A DNA stretch of 64,000 nt from Dryococelus australis (taxonomy: Eukaryota; Arthropoda; Insecta; Phasmatodea; Phasmatidae): assembly GCA_029891345.1 (NCBI GenBank), contig CM056994.1, forward strand, positions 61,225,251-61,289,250, read 5' to 3'. A program made the translations under genes and the position numbers. Of this stretch, positions 1 through 10,449 are shown one piece after another; the stretch's first letter is position 1, and each line of letters opens with the position of its first letter. Under the pieces are notes generated by a model. It searched no databases, had not been told where the DNA came from, and saw only the letters and a program-made list of their open reading frames with translations.

Positions 1-227
1 AATAAATAAATATTGCTTTCAATATTGACATTAACTAAAACTTTGTGTTATTTGTTTTTTAAAAAAGGAAGTTACCAAATAGCCCATAAATATTAAAATT
101 TGATTAATTTGGTTTTCTTCTAAATACAACTACCAAAAATGACAATGAACAATCTTACAGTTGTGTTGGGTGAGAAGACAGTGCAGGAGTTAAGAATTAT
201 AGGGAGAGATTAAAAGAATCAATATAG

Positions 228-230
<3 letters not shown>

Positions 231-312
<82 letters not shown>
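231..312. repeat. (TA)n microsatellite
   Basis: About 80 bp of uninterrupted alternating A and T. It lies just before the first readable Polinton coding stretch. The length is likely to be polymorphic and prone to assembly error. Confidence 0.97.
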
Positions 313-313
<1 letters not shown>

Positions 314-1293
314 GACCGATGATTTAATTAGACATTGGAATACTGTAAGGAAAGATGATTTAATTACAGCTATTGTACCATTTAGCATATACAAGCAACA
401 AGAAAGAAAATTTGCAAATTTACCATTTTGTACGCCAATACCAATGAATTATATTCAAAAGATAGAAAGAATTTGGAAAAAAATATTTCCACTCTTTAAT
501 AATCTATTTTATAAACAAGAGGAAAGGGAATTAAAAGAAATGTTCCCATTTCTAATAATATATTTGTAAAACAAGAGAAAATGGAATTAAAAGAAACATT
601 TCCATTCTCTAATAATTAATTTGTTAAGCTTAGAAATAAAAGTGAGCAGGTAAAAGAAGGGAAAACAAAGCATATTTCTATATGCTTATGATTCTCAAAA
701 TGTTGCAGCAACCTCCTGTAAATAATTTTTTCCATTACTTTTGAAAAGGATGTAAGAAGTGAGGTGGGTCTTCGGTCTTGTCTCCTTTCTTGAACAATGG
801 TGTTACCATAGTCCATTTGAGTCAGTCTAGAAATAATCCTATATTGAAGATGTCATTACAAATATGGCTTAAGGGAATACTGAATTCAAAAGTGCATTGC
901 TTTAATAACCTACAGCTAATGCCATCGTAGCCACTAGATAATTTTGGTTGCAAAGAATTGATTGTTTTCTCCACTTCTTATGGAGTTATGTTTGTAAAAG
1001 ATATAACAGGATATTCTGTACCCTGTAGTGGAGGAATATAGTTTATATCATGTTTAATTTGTTTTAAATCATGTTTTCTACCACATTTAAGTAGTATGAA
1101 TTAAATGTATCTGCAACTATCAAATATCAACAAATTATATCCTAAAGTTAAAAAAGAATTAACAGAAATATTTCCACTTTATAATAATTTATTTGTTAAC
1201 AAAAAAAGTAGAACAAGTAATAAAAATTACTTAGTTAATAAAGATTTTAAAGATATATTATCAACATATAACATTGAAAATAACTCTAATTAA
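312..1293 (+). pseudogene. Repeat-containing Polinton reading frame upstream of POLB, split by a LINE
   Basis: An 85-codon open stretch at 312-569 starts MTDDLIRHW and runs into a tandem repeat of about 57 bp (19 codons). The repeat core reads like FPLFNNLF followed by Lys/Glu-rich residues. Repeat starts fall near 485, 542 and 598, and a further unit lies at about 1165-1195, after the LINE fragment at 629-1095. A second open stretch continues to 1293. I therefore read one gene, or the N-terminal extension of the polymerase gene, interrupted by the retroposon. I do not recognise its function. The charged, repeated pattern suggests an alpha-helical spacer. Stops in the third unit show that it is dead. 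Confidence 0.5.
629..1095 (-). mobile_element. Fragment of a non-LTR (LINE) reverse transcriptase
   Basis: On the minus strand one frame reads MVTPLFKKGDKT (near 815-775). After a frameshift, the adjacent frame reads TSLLTSFSKVMEKIIYRRLL (near 780-690). These are the conserved fingers/palm motifs that precede the catalytic YxDD block in CR1/Jockey/I-type LINE reverse transcriptases. Further upstream, KLSSGYDGI (near 960-920) matches the usual preceding block. The catalytic block and both ends are missing, so this is a truncated copy. It splits the 19-residue repeat array of the Polinton, so it inserted after the Polinton did. Edges are set by where the array stops and resumes. Confidence 0.7.
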
Positions 1294-1479
1294 GTAGAGC
1301 CTAATAATTTTTTAAGATCAGTAAAAAATATGGTTTAATGAAATAATACACAATAATCTTAAACATTTAGAGGATTGAAAACCAGTGTTAAATTATATAA
1401 CAATTGTCGGAAGCAAGAAAATATTTAAGTAGAATTTTTTTACATTTCAGCCATTTAATCATAGAATAGTAAACAAATG

Positions 1480-4400
1480 AGAATTTACAAAGATTTATAA
1501 AATCATAACAGAGGAATTACTTACACAATTATCTGATTTAGAAAAAAAACAGATTCTGGATTAGCTTTAGATAAAATAATTGGAATACAATTAGCAATAA
1601 AAAAAAGTATAATCCATTAAGAGGCTCATCATACATTGATCTACCAGAAGCGATTAAAAATATAAAAAAAACATGTGTCAATTTAAAGAATAATGATCAA
1701 AAATCTTTGGGCAATAAAATCTGTGTTGTTTCCGGTAGAAAAAGATCCACAAAGAGTATTTAAATATAAAAACCCGGGGATTAATATTAATGAAGTAGTA
1801 GATAAATATGAATATCCTATTAAAATTGATGATATACCAAAAACAGAAAATCAAATTGCTACATCTATAAACGTATACTCTGTTGATGATAAATCCATAA
1901 TATATCCACTAAAACTCACACAGAATAAAAATGTAACACATATAAATTCACTTTATTTCGAAGATGATACAAATTCGCATTATTATTGGGTAAAATATTT
2001 ATCGAAACTGCAATCTGCACAAAAAATAATTATAGAAGTAAATCTTATACATGTGATGTGTGTCTTAAATTATTTTATTATCATGAAAATTTTAATAAAC
2101 ATACCAGAGATGCTCGAAAAACGAAGCTGTAAAAATCACTTTGCCCCCAAAAGGAGAGCAAATAAAATTTAAAAATTGAACACACAATGAACGTTCCATT
2201 CACAATATATGCAGATTTCGAATTAATATTAAAGAAAATATCAACAACTAAACCAAATCCAACAGAAAAAAAAACTTATATTGATTCAAAAATATCCTAT
2301 TTTAACAGAGGATGATATCGATAATGGTTTTTATAAAGAGACACTTAAAGAACGATATAATCTTACTAATGAACAAATAAATAACATGGCTTTAAAATGA
2401 AACAATCTATCGTATACAATGAAATATGAATTACACAGAGCACCTGGTTTTTGTTATTATATTTTATTTCATTATGGTGATTATAAGCCCCCAGTAGTAT
2501 ATCGAGGTCCAAATGTTCATAAAATATTTATACAATCAATAAAAAGCTAAGTAGAAGTAATTGGGGAAAAATATTCACAAATTGACCCAATGCATCTAAC
2601 AAAAGAAAAAAAAATAGGAACTCAGATGAATGTACTGTATATGGATATGAGTATACAGAGGACAATAACAAATTTCACCATGATATTCATATAAGTGAAA
2701 AATTCATTAATCCTGTATGTAATGATTGTAATTTACAATTAATATTACTCAATTATGTTCAAATTTATTTTGATAATTTAGCAGGCTATGATGCACATGT
2801 ATGCATTAAAGAGATAGGATATGACGATATAAATATACAATTAATTGCAAAAAATGAAGAAAAGTTTATAACTTTTGGGGAAAATACAGAATATTTAAAA
2901 ATTAGATTTGTAGACACATTTAAATTTATGGGCAGTAGTTTAGACAAATTTTCATCTAATTTATGTGAAGATCAAATGAAACACACACAAAAACATTTTC
3001 CAAAAGAACATGTAGACTTCGTTTTTTTTTAAAAAAAGGTGTTTATCCTAAGGTTGAAAAAAATCTGAAGGAACAGAACTTCCACCAAAGAGCGAAATTT
3101 AATGAATCTGATATAACCGACTCTGATTTTGAGCATGCAAAAAGTGCATGGAATCAATTTATTATAAAAAATTTGCTGAATATATAAATTCTTATTTTTC
3201 TTGATTAATTCTTATGATTTAGATCCTGCGTGGTATTTTACAGCGCCAGGTTTATCGTGGGATGCAATGTAAAAAACGACTTAACAGCCACTAGATTTAC
3301 TACACAATTATGATATGATGTTAATGATTAAAAAATGAATTAGAGGTGGTATATCACAATGTTGTAAGCGATATGTTAAAGATAATAACAAATATTTAGA
3401 TGGTTTTAAAGCTAATAAAGAATCAAATTATTTAGCATATATTGAGGGTAATAATTTATATGGCTGGGCAGTGTCCCAATATTTACCATATGGCGGTTTC
3501 GACTGGGTTTATTATACGCTATATGATTTAGATTACTGGAGTGAAAAAAATATTAAATATGAAAGATGATTCTGAGTATGGCTGTTGTGTGAGTACGGAA
3601 GTTGATTTAGAATATCCACAATAACTACATAATTTACATAAAGATCATCAATTTTGCCCAGAAAATGAGGTAGTTCCAAAAACAAATAAATCTAAACTAT
3701 TAACAACTTTAGATAATAAAAAACCAGTATGTAATTCACTATCATATCTTAAAACAATGTTTAAAAATGGTTTAAAACATAAAAAAATACACAGAATATT
3801 AGCATATGAGTAGTCCAATTGGTTACAAAAAGGATATAAATTTAAACACAACAATGAGAACTTATGCTAACAATGATTTTGTAGAATATTTCTAAAATAT
3901 AATGAACAATTCAGTGTTTGGTATAACTATGAAAAATAATATAAACAGAGTTGATATGAAATTATTTTGCTGGATGCTGGATCAGATGCTGGAAAATGTG
4001 AAAAATTAGTAGCACAACCAAATTTAAAAAGAAGTACTATATTTAATGCAAATCTTGCAGCTATACACTTGAATAAAACAAATGTAAAATTTAATAAACA
4101 ATTTTATGTGGCTATGTCAATTTTAGAGATTTTAAAATAATTAATGTATGATTCTCATTATAACATAATAAAACCAAAATATGGTGATAAAATTAAATTA
4201 TGTTATCAAGATATCGATTCATACATTTATAGCACAAAAACAGAAGATTTTTATGGAGATATGAAGTCGCTGATAGCAAAATTTGATACAAGTTATTTTC
4301 CAAATGAGAATATTTAAAACATACCGCAAATAAATAAAAATGTTTTAGGAAAAATGAAAGATGGATGTACTGGTAAACTAATGAAAGAATTTGTTGGTTT

Positions 4401-4660
4401 ACAATCAAAAATGTATGTTTATAAGGTTGGCGATAAAGAAAATAAAAAATCAAATGGTGTGAAAAAATGTGTAGTTAATAAGCGAATTACATTTTATGAC
4501 TATCAGAATTGTTTGTTTAAAGAGAAAATACAACATAGAACAATGTATCCAATAAGTGAAAAACATGAAATATATACAGTCGAAGTTAATAAAATAGCAT
4601 GAGGTCCTTATGATACCAAAATAATTATATTGTAAAATAAAATTGATACTCTACAATATG
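1480..4660 (+). pseudogene. Polinton protein-primed DNA polymerase B (POLB), broken
   Basis: Several frames together follow a family-B, protein-primed polymerase. The N-terminal Polinton block lies near 1620-1900 (SSYIDLPEAIKNIKK, later KIDDIPK and INVYS). A 3'-5' exonuclease motif YADFE lies near 2210 and an exonuclease II-like block (AGYDAH) near 2790. The palm block IEGNNLYGWA lies near 3440-3470, where the usual Asp is replaced by Glu. The motif B block NNSVFGITMKN lies near 3905-3935. Motif C (YQDIDS) lies near 4204-4220 and keeps both Asp residues but has Ile where Thr is usual. The end is near VNKIA at 4590. The length of about 1,050 codons fits the family. More than ten stops and frame changes make it nonfunctional. 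It would have replicated the element. Confidence 0.88.
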
Positions 4661-4702
4661 AATACCAGAAAGAATAATTTTTCATTAATTTTCATATTGT
4701 TA

Positions 4703-5400
4703 TATTTTAAGTTTATTTAGTTTCTAAGACATCAATATCAGCAACATCAAAATCAATCTGTTTGTTATTTTCATCTCTAGTTCCAAAAACAATATGATTA
4801 AATCACTCATTATTAATTTTATAAAAACTGGACATGTGGGATCATAAATTATATAATCTCTAAAACCGAACATAGATTTTGATGGAAAACTCTCAATTAT
4901 ATGAGTTTCGAAATTATTATAGATTCGTCATATTTTTATAACAAACCTTATGCTAAATTACAATGATTTTTTTAAATTATTCAAATTGGATATTTTAGTG
5001 CCTACAACAACGTTATCTTTTTCAATAGATAATTTTCTTTTAAAAACAAGAATATCAGATAATCAATCATCAAGTTTAATATATAATTTAGATTTTATAT
5101 ATATTCTATTTTTTACATTACCTGATATTAATTCAATATTATTAGTGGAAAAAGGATCAATTTAATTTATAGTTGCTTTTAACGATTCACTATCATATTG
5201 GCCTGTTGGAATTGTTATAAATTCATTTTTATCAACAACAGGACTCGTTTTTTCAATTGCTGTTATAGAATTATTATTTATATTTGGCTATAAAAATTTT
5301 GTATGGTAACTGATTAATTCGATTGATTTTTCATTATGTATTATATCATAATGAAGTTTTATTATTTGAAATAGAAAAATTGCTGGTTAAATTAAACACT
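4703..5400 (-). pseudogene. Candidate Polinton minor capsid (penton-like) protein
   Basis: The minus strand has a readable coding track whose C-terminus is clean: GTRDENNKQIDFDVADIDVL then a stop at about 4703. Upstream, FPSKSMFGFRDYIIYDPTCP lies near 4905-4840 and FITIPTGQYDSESL near 5225-5185. The ITIPxGxY opening and a small beta-rich protein on the strand opposite POLB recall Polinton minor capsid proteins, which form single jelly-roll pentons. I infer this from the pattern and the context; no motif is diagnostic. At least two frame changes and several stops make it a pseudogene. It lies tail-to-tail with POLB, with about 40 bp between the readable ends. Confidence 0.42.
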
Positions 5401-5439
5401 TTATTATCAATTTGTATAAAAAATTAACATATAAATGCA

Positions 5440-6120
5440 AAAAAATTGACTGGGGTATTGGCGTTTTAATTCCCAAAGTGGCATCAAAAAATAACAAAAA
5501 TGGCGAATTATTGCCTGATAAAATAGTGCAATAATTATTGGCCCGAGCAGTTATGGAAAAACAAATTTGGTAATTAATTTTATTTATAAGACAGGTTGGT
5601 AAAATTTTAATATACAGTATGTTTGTTCAAAAAGTTTAAAACCACCAAAATATATTCAGTTACAAAATGATATAGATGAGGTGACCAAAAAACTAAAAAT
5701 TAAAGAAAACTTGTCTCACTTGTTTAATAATACTGTTGTAACGCCTACTTTAGACATGTGAGAAAAAGTTTCACTACTTATATTTGATGATGTTATTTTA
5801 GAAAGTCAAGACATTAATCGCAACTATTTTACTCGGGGCAGATATAAAAATATCGAATCATATTATTCAGCTCAAACTTATTCAAAAATACCTAAACAAT
5901 TGGTAAGAGATAATAAATTTTTTTTTGTATATATTTAGTTAACACAAAACAAATATAAAGCATATTTTTAATGATTTTATCAGAGGTGATATGAATTATG
6001 AGAACTTTAAAGAAATTTGTTCAAAATTCTGGGATTAAGATTATGGTTTTATTACAATAGATTTGAGTCGAAAATTGAATAATGGAAATAAAGCAATATA
6101 ATTTAATACTTTATTAAATT
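5440..6120 (+). pseudogene. Polinton genome-packaging ATPase (A32/FtsK-HerA type), broken
   Basis: The clearest stretch is at about 5770-5930, one open frame reading LIFDDVILESQDINRNYFTR and then RYKNIESYYSAQTY and IPKQLVRDN. This is the Walker B (DD) and sensor region of the A32-like packaging ATPases of Polintons and nucleocytoplasmic large DNA viruses. The upstream Walker A loop should lie near 5535-5570. There the frame is broken, but pieces of the GPSGSGKT-type loop can still be traced as substituted codons. A C-terminal segment with IDLSRK lies near 6058-6076. In active elements this enzyme pumps DNA into the capsid. Frameshifts before 5765 make this copy nonfunctional. Confidence 0.8.
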
Positions 6121-6389
6121 TTAAATTTTTGAAAATATGTTTATGTTAAAACATACATCATGGCAACGGCACAATAACAGTGACACGACAACAACAGTGA
6201 ACGAACATTAAAACGGTCATTAAATGCGATGAGCATTACATTATTGCATTTTAAAATTATATAATTAGAAAAAATATTTAAAAGTTATAAAGCATTAGCT
6301 AAGGCAGACTCGGCTTCGCAAATGGTAGTGTTTTTTATCCATTAGTTATGTGAGTTATAAAAACTTAACCACATTAGATAGATTTTTTC

Positions 6390-7385
6390 ACCTTTAGTTT
6401 TTAAAACTTTTTCGACTAAATATTCATTCAGGTAATCAATTTTCATAATTTCGTATTCATAAAAACTACCCATTATTTCTTCTGCATGTATATCTTTTAA
6501 TTTGTAAGTTATTACATCATAATTTAAAACTTTAATAATAGTAAATAATTCTGTCGACCAATTAGCAGTATAACCTTTTTTTTTAAAATTAGTTTGCTCA
6601 CATGAACAACAATTCCAACTTTATATTTTGGTTTAGAAAACACAAAGTTTGTTTGCAATATTTCTTTTAATTTTTTATTAACTTCAATTGGCTTCATACC
6701 AATAGTTCTATGTTTTGAATTATTGTATTATTTCACTAATTCATCCATTATACTTACCCATTTATAATTACCATTCAAAGCAAATTTTTTCCACATTATA
6801 TTTTTAAAGTTAGGTGAAATCTTTCAAAAACACTAGTTTTTAATGCAGAAAATGGATAATAATAGTTGATATTATATTTTTCCATAAGCTCATTAAATAT
6901 TTTATTATAAAATTCTGAACCATTATCAGTTCATATATTAAATGGTTTTCTTTTAATTAATATATAGTTTAAACCATTGATACATTTTTAACTACTTTAT
7001 CTTTAATAGGTAAAGCAAATGCAAATTTTGAATAAACAAAAACAATTGTCATAATATATTTGTATACATTGTTTATATGTGATATACCTTTTAAATTACC
7101 AGCATTCATTTTAACAAGATCAATTTGCCAGAAATCATCAATTCCATATGAAATTATATTACTTATTGGAAATATTTTTTGTGCAGGTTTATATAATTAA
7201 TTAATTATTCCTCCTCTCACATTGAGCAATTTTTCATTTTTAAGATGTTGATATTTTAGAATTGCACAACAAGCATATACTTTTCTGAACTAATTGTCCA
7301 TTTTTTGTATTTTCATTTTAATATTATTATTTTTAAGGACTTTATTGCACTTCAAACACCAACTATTCTCCATTTAATAATAAAA
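6390..7385 (-). pseudogene. Polinton retroviral-type integrase (INT), broken
   Basis: The minus strand gives the catalytic core of a DDE/rve integrase: DDFWQIDLVKMNAGN near 7145-7100 (first Asp), a middle block near 6930-6900 where the usual TDNGSEF reads as a mutated ELIMVQNF, and SVFERFHLT near 6835-6810 (third acidic residue). KHRTIGMKPIEVNKKLKEI near 6715-6660 is a strong Polinton integrase signature. A candidate N-terminal zinc ribbon starts WCLKCNK near 7365. Loss of the second Asp and several stops make it dead. Polinton integrases insert the element with 6-bp target duplications. Confidence 0.82.
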
Positions 7386-7629
7386 ATATATATTTATTCT
7401 TTATGTTTCACAGCTATTCCTATTGTGGTCATCAATCTATCATCATAGCTAACTATTTTATTTATTTTTATTTTAAAAGATAAAATATTGTTTGTGTTAA
7501 CACCAGATCATTTCCTGTAATCCATTTTTTTAGAACTCATAATAACATTCACATCTTCAATGGGAAAATTATTATTAACAAAAAATATTTTATAGACATC
7601 ACAATTCATCAAAAAAGTAAAGATGATTA

Positions 7630-8300
7630 ATTATTTTTTAAGTGAAAAATATTATTAGTTTTATTTCACTTTGCACTTAAATAAAATATATGAGAGTTTT
7701 CTTCCTTACTTTTTTCAATTTTTATGTTAACAAGTGTCTCACAATTCTTTAGAACTGGTTCATTAAAATTTTGTAGTGTATTGGCTATTTCTTTATTGAA
7801 ATATCTTTTATTGACAGAATTTTCCCCATCAATAGGATCAGCCATATTATTAATTCTACGATTTTGAAGAGAAACATAATCTACTGTGTAAACAAAAACT
7901 TCACTAATTTGATCTCGTAAAGCAGAAACAATTATATTATATTTTGATTCTACATATGATTTTAAATCAGAAACACCAGTGTTATATTTTGATTCGTCAT
8001 TGTATTTTTAATACATAGTCAGAAACAATAGTTCTATATTTCGAATATACATAGTTTTTTAATACACAACAAACAACAATTGTTTTATACTTCAAATCTA
8101 CATTGTTTATAATGCATAATCAGCAACAATAGTTTTATATTTTTTATCTCATTTATTAATGCCTGTTTTACATTACTTATTCGTTATATATACTCAGCAA
8201 TTGTGTTAGTGAATTGTAAATTTATATCTTCTTTTAGAGCATAATGAGAAACAATAGTTTTATATTTTGAATCAACATCATTTTTTGAAATGCATAATCA

Positions 8301-8370
<70 letters not shown>

Positions 8371-8600
8371 GTATGTGTGTGTGATAAATATCTTTTATTG
8401 GCCTCATCTTTTTTATCTACAGGTTCGCAAATATTAACAATTCCCCCTCCAAAAAATGACACATACGATTTTGTAAAATCAAAACAAATGCTTAACTCAC
8501 TCTGTAAAGAAGAAAAAACCGAATAGCATTGTGAATCTACATACTTTTTTTAAAATCTTCAGCAATATTATAAAAGTTTTTATTTAAAGATTCGATTAAT
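7630..8600 (-). pseudogene. Fibre-like repeat protein of the Polinton, function unproven
   Basis: The minus strand has two copies of a block of the form N-x-x-(D/E)P-(I/V)-D-(x)n-(V/A)NKRY. One is near 8435-8390 (NICEPVDKKDEANKRYL) and the other near 7850-7800 (NMADPIDGENSVNKRYF). Blocks of this kind recur in tail-fibre and fibre-shaft proteins. Between them is an array of about seven units with a 50-51 bp period (17 residues), running from about 8295 to 7900. The consensus is roughly Y-A-L-K-x-D-V-x-x-K-Y-x-x-I-V-S/A, and the last units read VSDLKSYVESKYNIIVSALR. A (TA)n tract has expanded inside the array. Order and strand match the protease and small membrane protein upstream. A role as a virion spike or fibre is an inference. 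Confidence 0.5.
8301..8365. repeat. (TA)n microsatellite inside the fibre-like gene
   Basis: About 65 bp of alternating T and A, followed by a short (TG)n-like stretch to 8382. It separates the first NKRYL block from the 17-residue repeat array, so it probably expanded after the gene died. Confidence 0.95.
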
Positions 8601-8639
8601 GGTTTCCCAAATATATCTGTCATTTCATAATATAGAAAT

Positions 8640-9040
8640 TATATCGTTAGCTTAAATTCTCTCGAAAAAAGATGTAATACTCCTAAACAGATAACAGAAT
8701 TAAAATTCCGAATTATATCATCATTGTAACAAATATTATTCTTTTAAAAATAATTAATAAAATTATTAGGAATATTGCCTCCAATGATTCAAAATAATAA
8801 ATATTATTATATTGTTTAAAATAGCAAACCCAATGAGTGCCAGGATTTGTTGAAATAGTAAAATAACTACGGCACACTCATTTTTGTGCATTTTTTTTTT
8901 GGTAGTTCATCAATCATATAAACATTTCTGAATTTTTTTGAATTTAATATTTTTACATATTTTTCAATATCGACATTAGATAATGGCGATAAATTCAAAT
9001 TTATTTCGCCTACCTCGTCTTAATCCATTTCCTGATTTAT
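8640..9040 (-). pseudogene. Polinton adenain-like cysteine protease (PRO), broken
   Basis: The minus strand reads LSNVDIEKYVKILNSKKFRN near 9003-8945, the family's N-terminal block. NPGTHWVCYFKQYNN, near 8857-8810, carries the catalytic His, and NSVICLGVLHLF, near 8700-8665, carries the catalytic Cys. That order of His, then a Tyr/Phe-rich strand, then Cys fits adenovirus-type (C5/Ulp1-like) maturation proteases in Polintons. The blocks lie in different frames and the intervening sequence has stops. Its length of about 130 codons is short, so part is lost. It lies just downstream of the small membrane protein on the same strand. Confidence 0.78.
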
Positions 9041-9071
9041 TTTACATTGCTAAATTATGCCTCTGTTGTTC

Positions 9072-9206
9072 TTATAAGTCGTTTTTATTTATACTAGTCT
9101 GTTCAACATCACTATAAATTGCAGGAGCAGCAGCTCCTAATACGGCGAGTACAATGGAAATAATTCCTCCATTATGTAAACCATTGCCAGTTTTTTCTTT
9201 AGCCAT
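9072..9206 (-). CDS. Intact 44-residue membrane protein of the Polinton
   Basis: This open frame starts MAKEKTGNGL and ends NKND-L before a TAA. It has a Gly/Ala/Ile-rich hydrophobic stretch, GGIISIVLAVLGAAAPAIY (about residues 13-31), that would span a membrane, with a charged tail. It is the only Polinton reading frame in the window with no stop or frameshift, although its shortness makes survival by chance quite possible. It sits between the PLA2-like gene and the protease on the same strand. Small hydrophobic virion proteins are common in this position in Polintons and adenovirus-like elements, but I cannot name this one. Confidence 0.45.
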   Translation of the reverse strand: MAKEKTGNGLHNGGIISIVLAVLGAAAPAIYSDVEQTSINKNDL

Positions 9207-9279
9207 TTTTTAAACTGTTAGTAGTGTTAAATTAATTTAAATTTTTTTGCCCTCTTGCAATTTTTTTTTGCAATTTGAT

Positions 9280-9720
9280 CATCTGTTATACCCAAAAAAA
9301 TTTTAATTCCTCATAAGGAATATCGAAAGTTATATTTTTTATCTTCATTTATAAGTAAAAAATATTAATAGTTTAGTAAATATTATTGCCCCATCCTAAT
9401 TTTCTTTTCGTAAACTTAGTGGAGGCAAACAGCAACAGAAGCAATTTTTTCACCAATCTCAGTGTCTTTATTTATCATATTTTCTTTTGCTTCTTTTTGT
9501 AAAATTTTATCTGATTCATGTCTAGATTCTAAATCTGTACGATCTCAATAAGCAATACCGTTATATTTGCATGCTTCTTCTAATTAATTTTCTACTTTAT
9601 CGCCTCTTTCAAGTCTTTAATTAAAATTTGTAAATGGACCACAATAATTATAACCTGGCAAATGCATTTAGGGTAAATTTAAAATATATTTTAATGCCCA
9701 AATTATCAACAACCTTTTCC
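9280..9720 (-). pseudogene. Phospholipase A2-like (parvovirus VP1-type) Polinton protein, broken
   Basis: Minus-strand segments read HLPGYNYCGPFTNF near 9665-9625, then RLERGDKVEN, then EACKYNGIAY, and RTDLESRHESDKILQKEAKE near 9540-9480, followed by a Glu/Ile-rich end (EIGEKIASVAVCLH). The calcium-loop YxGP-type block and the downstream helix with Asp-Lys match the PLA2-like domain found in parvovirus VP1 and many Polintons. The catalytic His-Asp pair expected after the EACK segment reads Asn-Gly here, so the active site is gone. Three or more stops interrupt it. In viruses the domain helps escape from endosomes. For this copy I claim ancestry only. Confidence 0.72.
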
Positions 9721-10449
9721 ATGGTGTATTTAATTTACCCTGTATATTAGGATTTTTAAAATAAACATTTGTAATAATTTTATTTTAAAATAGAAATTAT
9801 CCATTTATTAAGTACTATTTGTAACAATTTTTTAAAATAACAAGCAATTTTAACTTTCTAATAATTTAATCTTTTTACAAATTTAATGTAAATTTAATAC
9901 TCATTTCTCATGTATTTTTTTGATTTTTAAAATAAATAAATAAATTCTTTATTCAATTATGCATATTTTTATATAAAAATTATTAATTGTATTTACTTGA
10001 CAATTAATTATTAATTTTATACATTGAATATATTTAGAAAAACATATTTTTAATTTTATCAAATTTCAAATTACAATCCGAACTTTATAAGTGCAGTAAC
10101 ATTTTCAAATTGTTCAATTTCATTTGCTATTCCAATTTAGAGTTCTTGTTCTGCAAATTAATTATTTTTCAAATGACATTTTCTTTTTTCGCTGGTGTAG
10201 ATGGATGATTTAAATTTTTTGCAGCAACAGGTACTAGTGCTGTTACTAAATTTTTATTTTCTTCACTTACTTGTTCTACTTTTTTGCTAATATTTTCTAA
10301 TTCGCGAATTAATGGTAGATCTTTTTTCTTGATTTGTCATATTCTATCTCATGGTTTTTTAAATAATTTATGTACTTCTCGATGAGCAATTTCACTCGAT
10401 GAACTCCTTTTGATCCTGCAATTTATATATTATTTTTTCACTTATAAAT
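9721..10449. other. Polinton sequence without an identified gene
   Basis: Very AT-rich. The minus strand has short readable pieces (for example EQFENVTALIKFG near 10120-10080 and EKYINYLKNHEIEYDKS near 10385-10335) that hint at a Lys/Glu-rich small protein, but I recognise no motif. It separates the minus-strand block from the plus-strand capsid gene. Confidence 0.4.

Noticed and set aside
197-394. Poly-(Ile-Tyr) frame at 197-394 and a similar one at 8290-8526
   Set aside because: These are translations of the (TA)n microsatellites.
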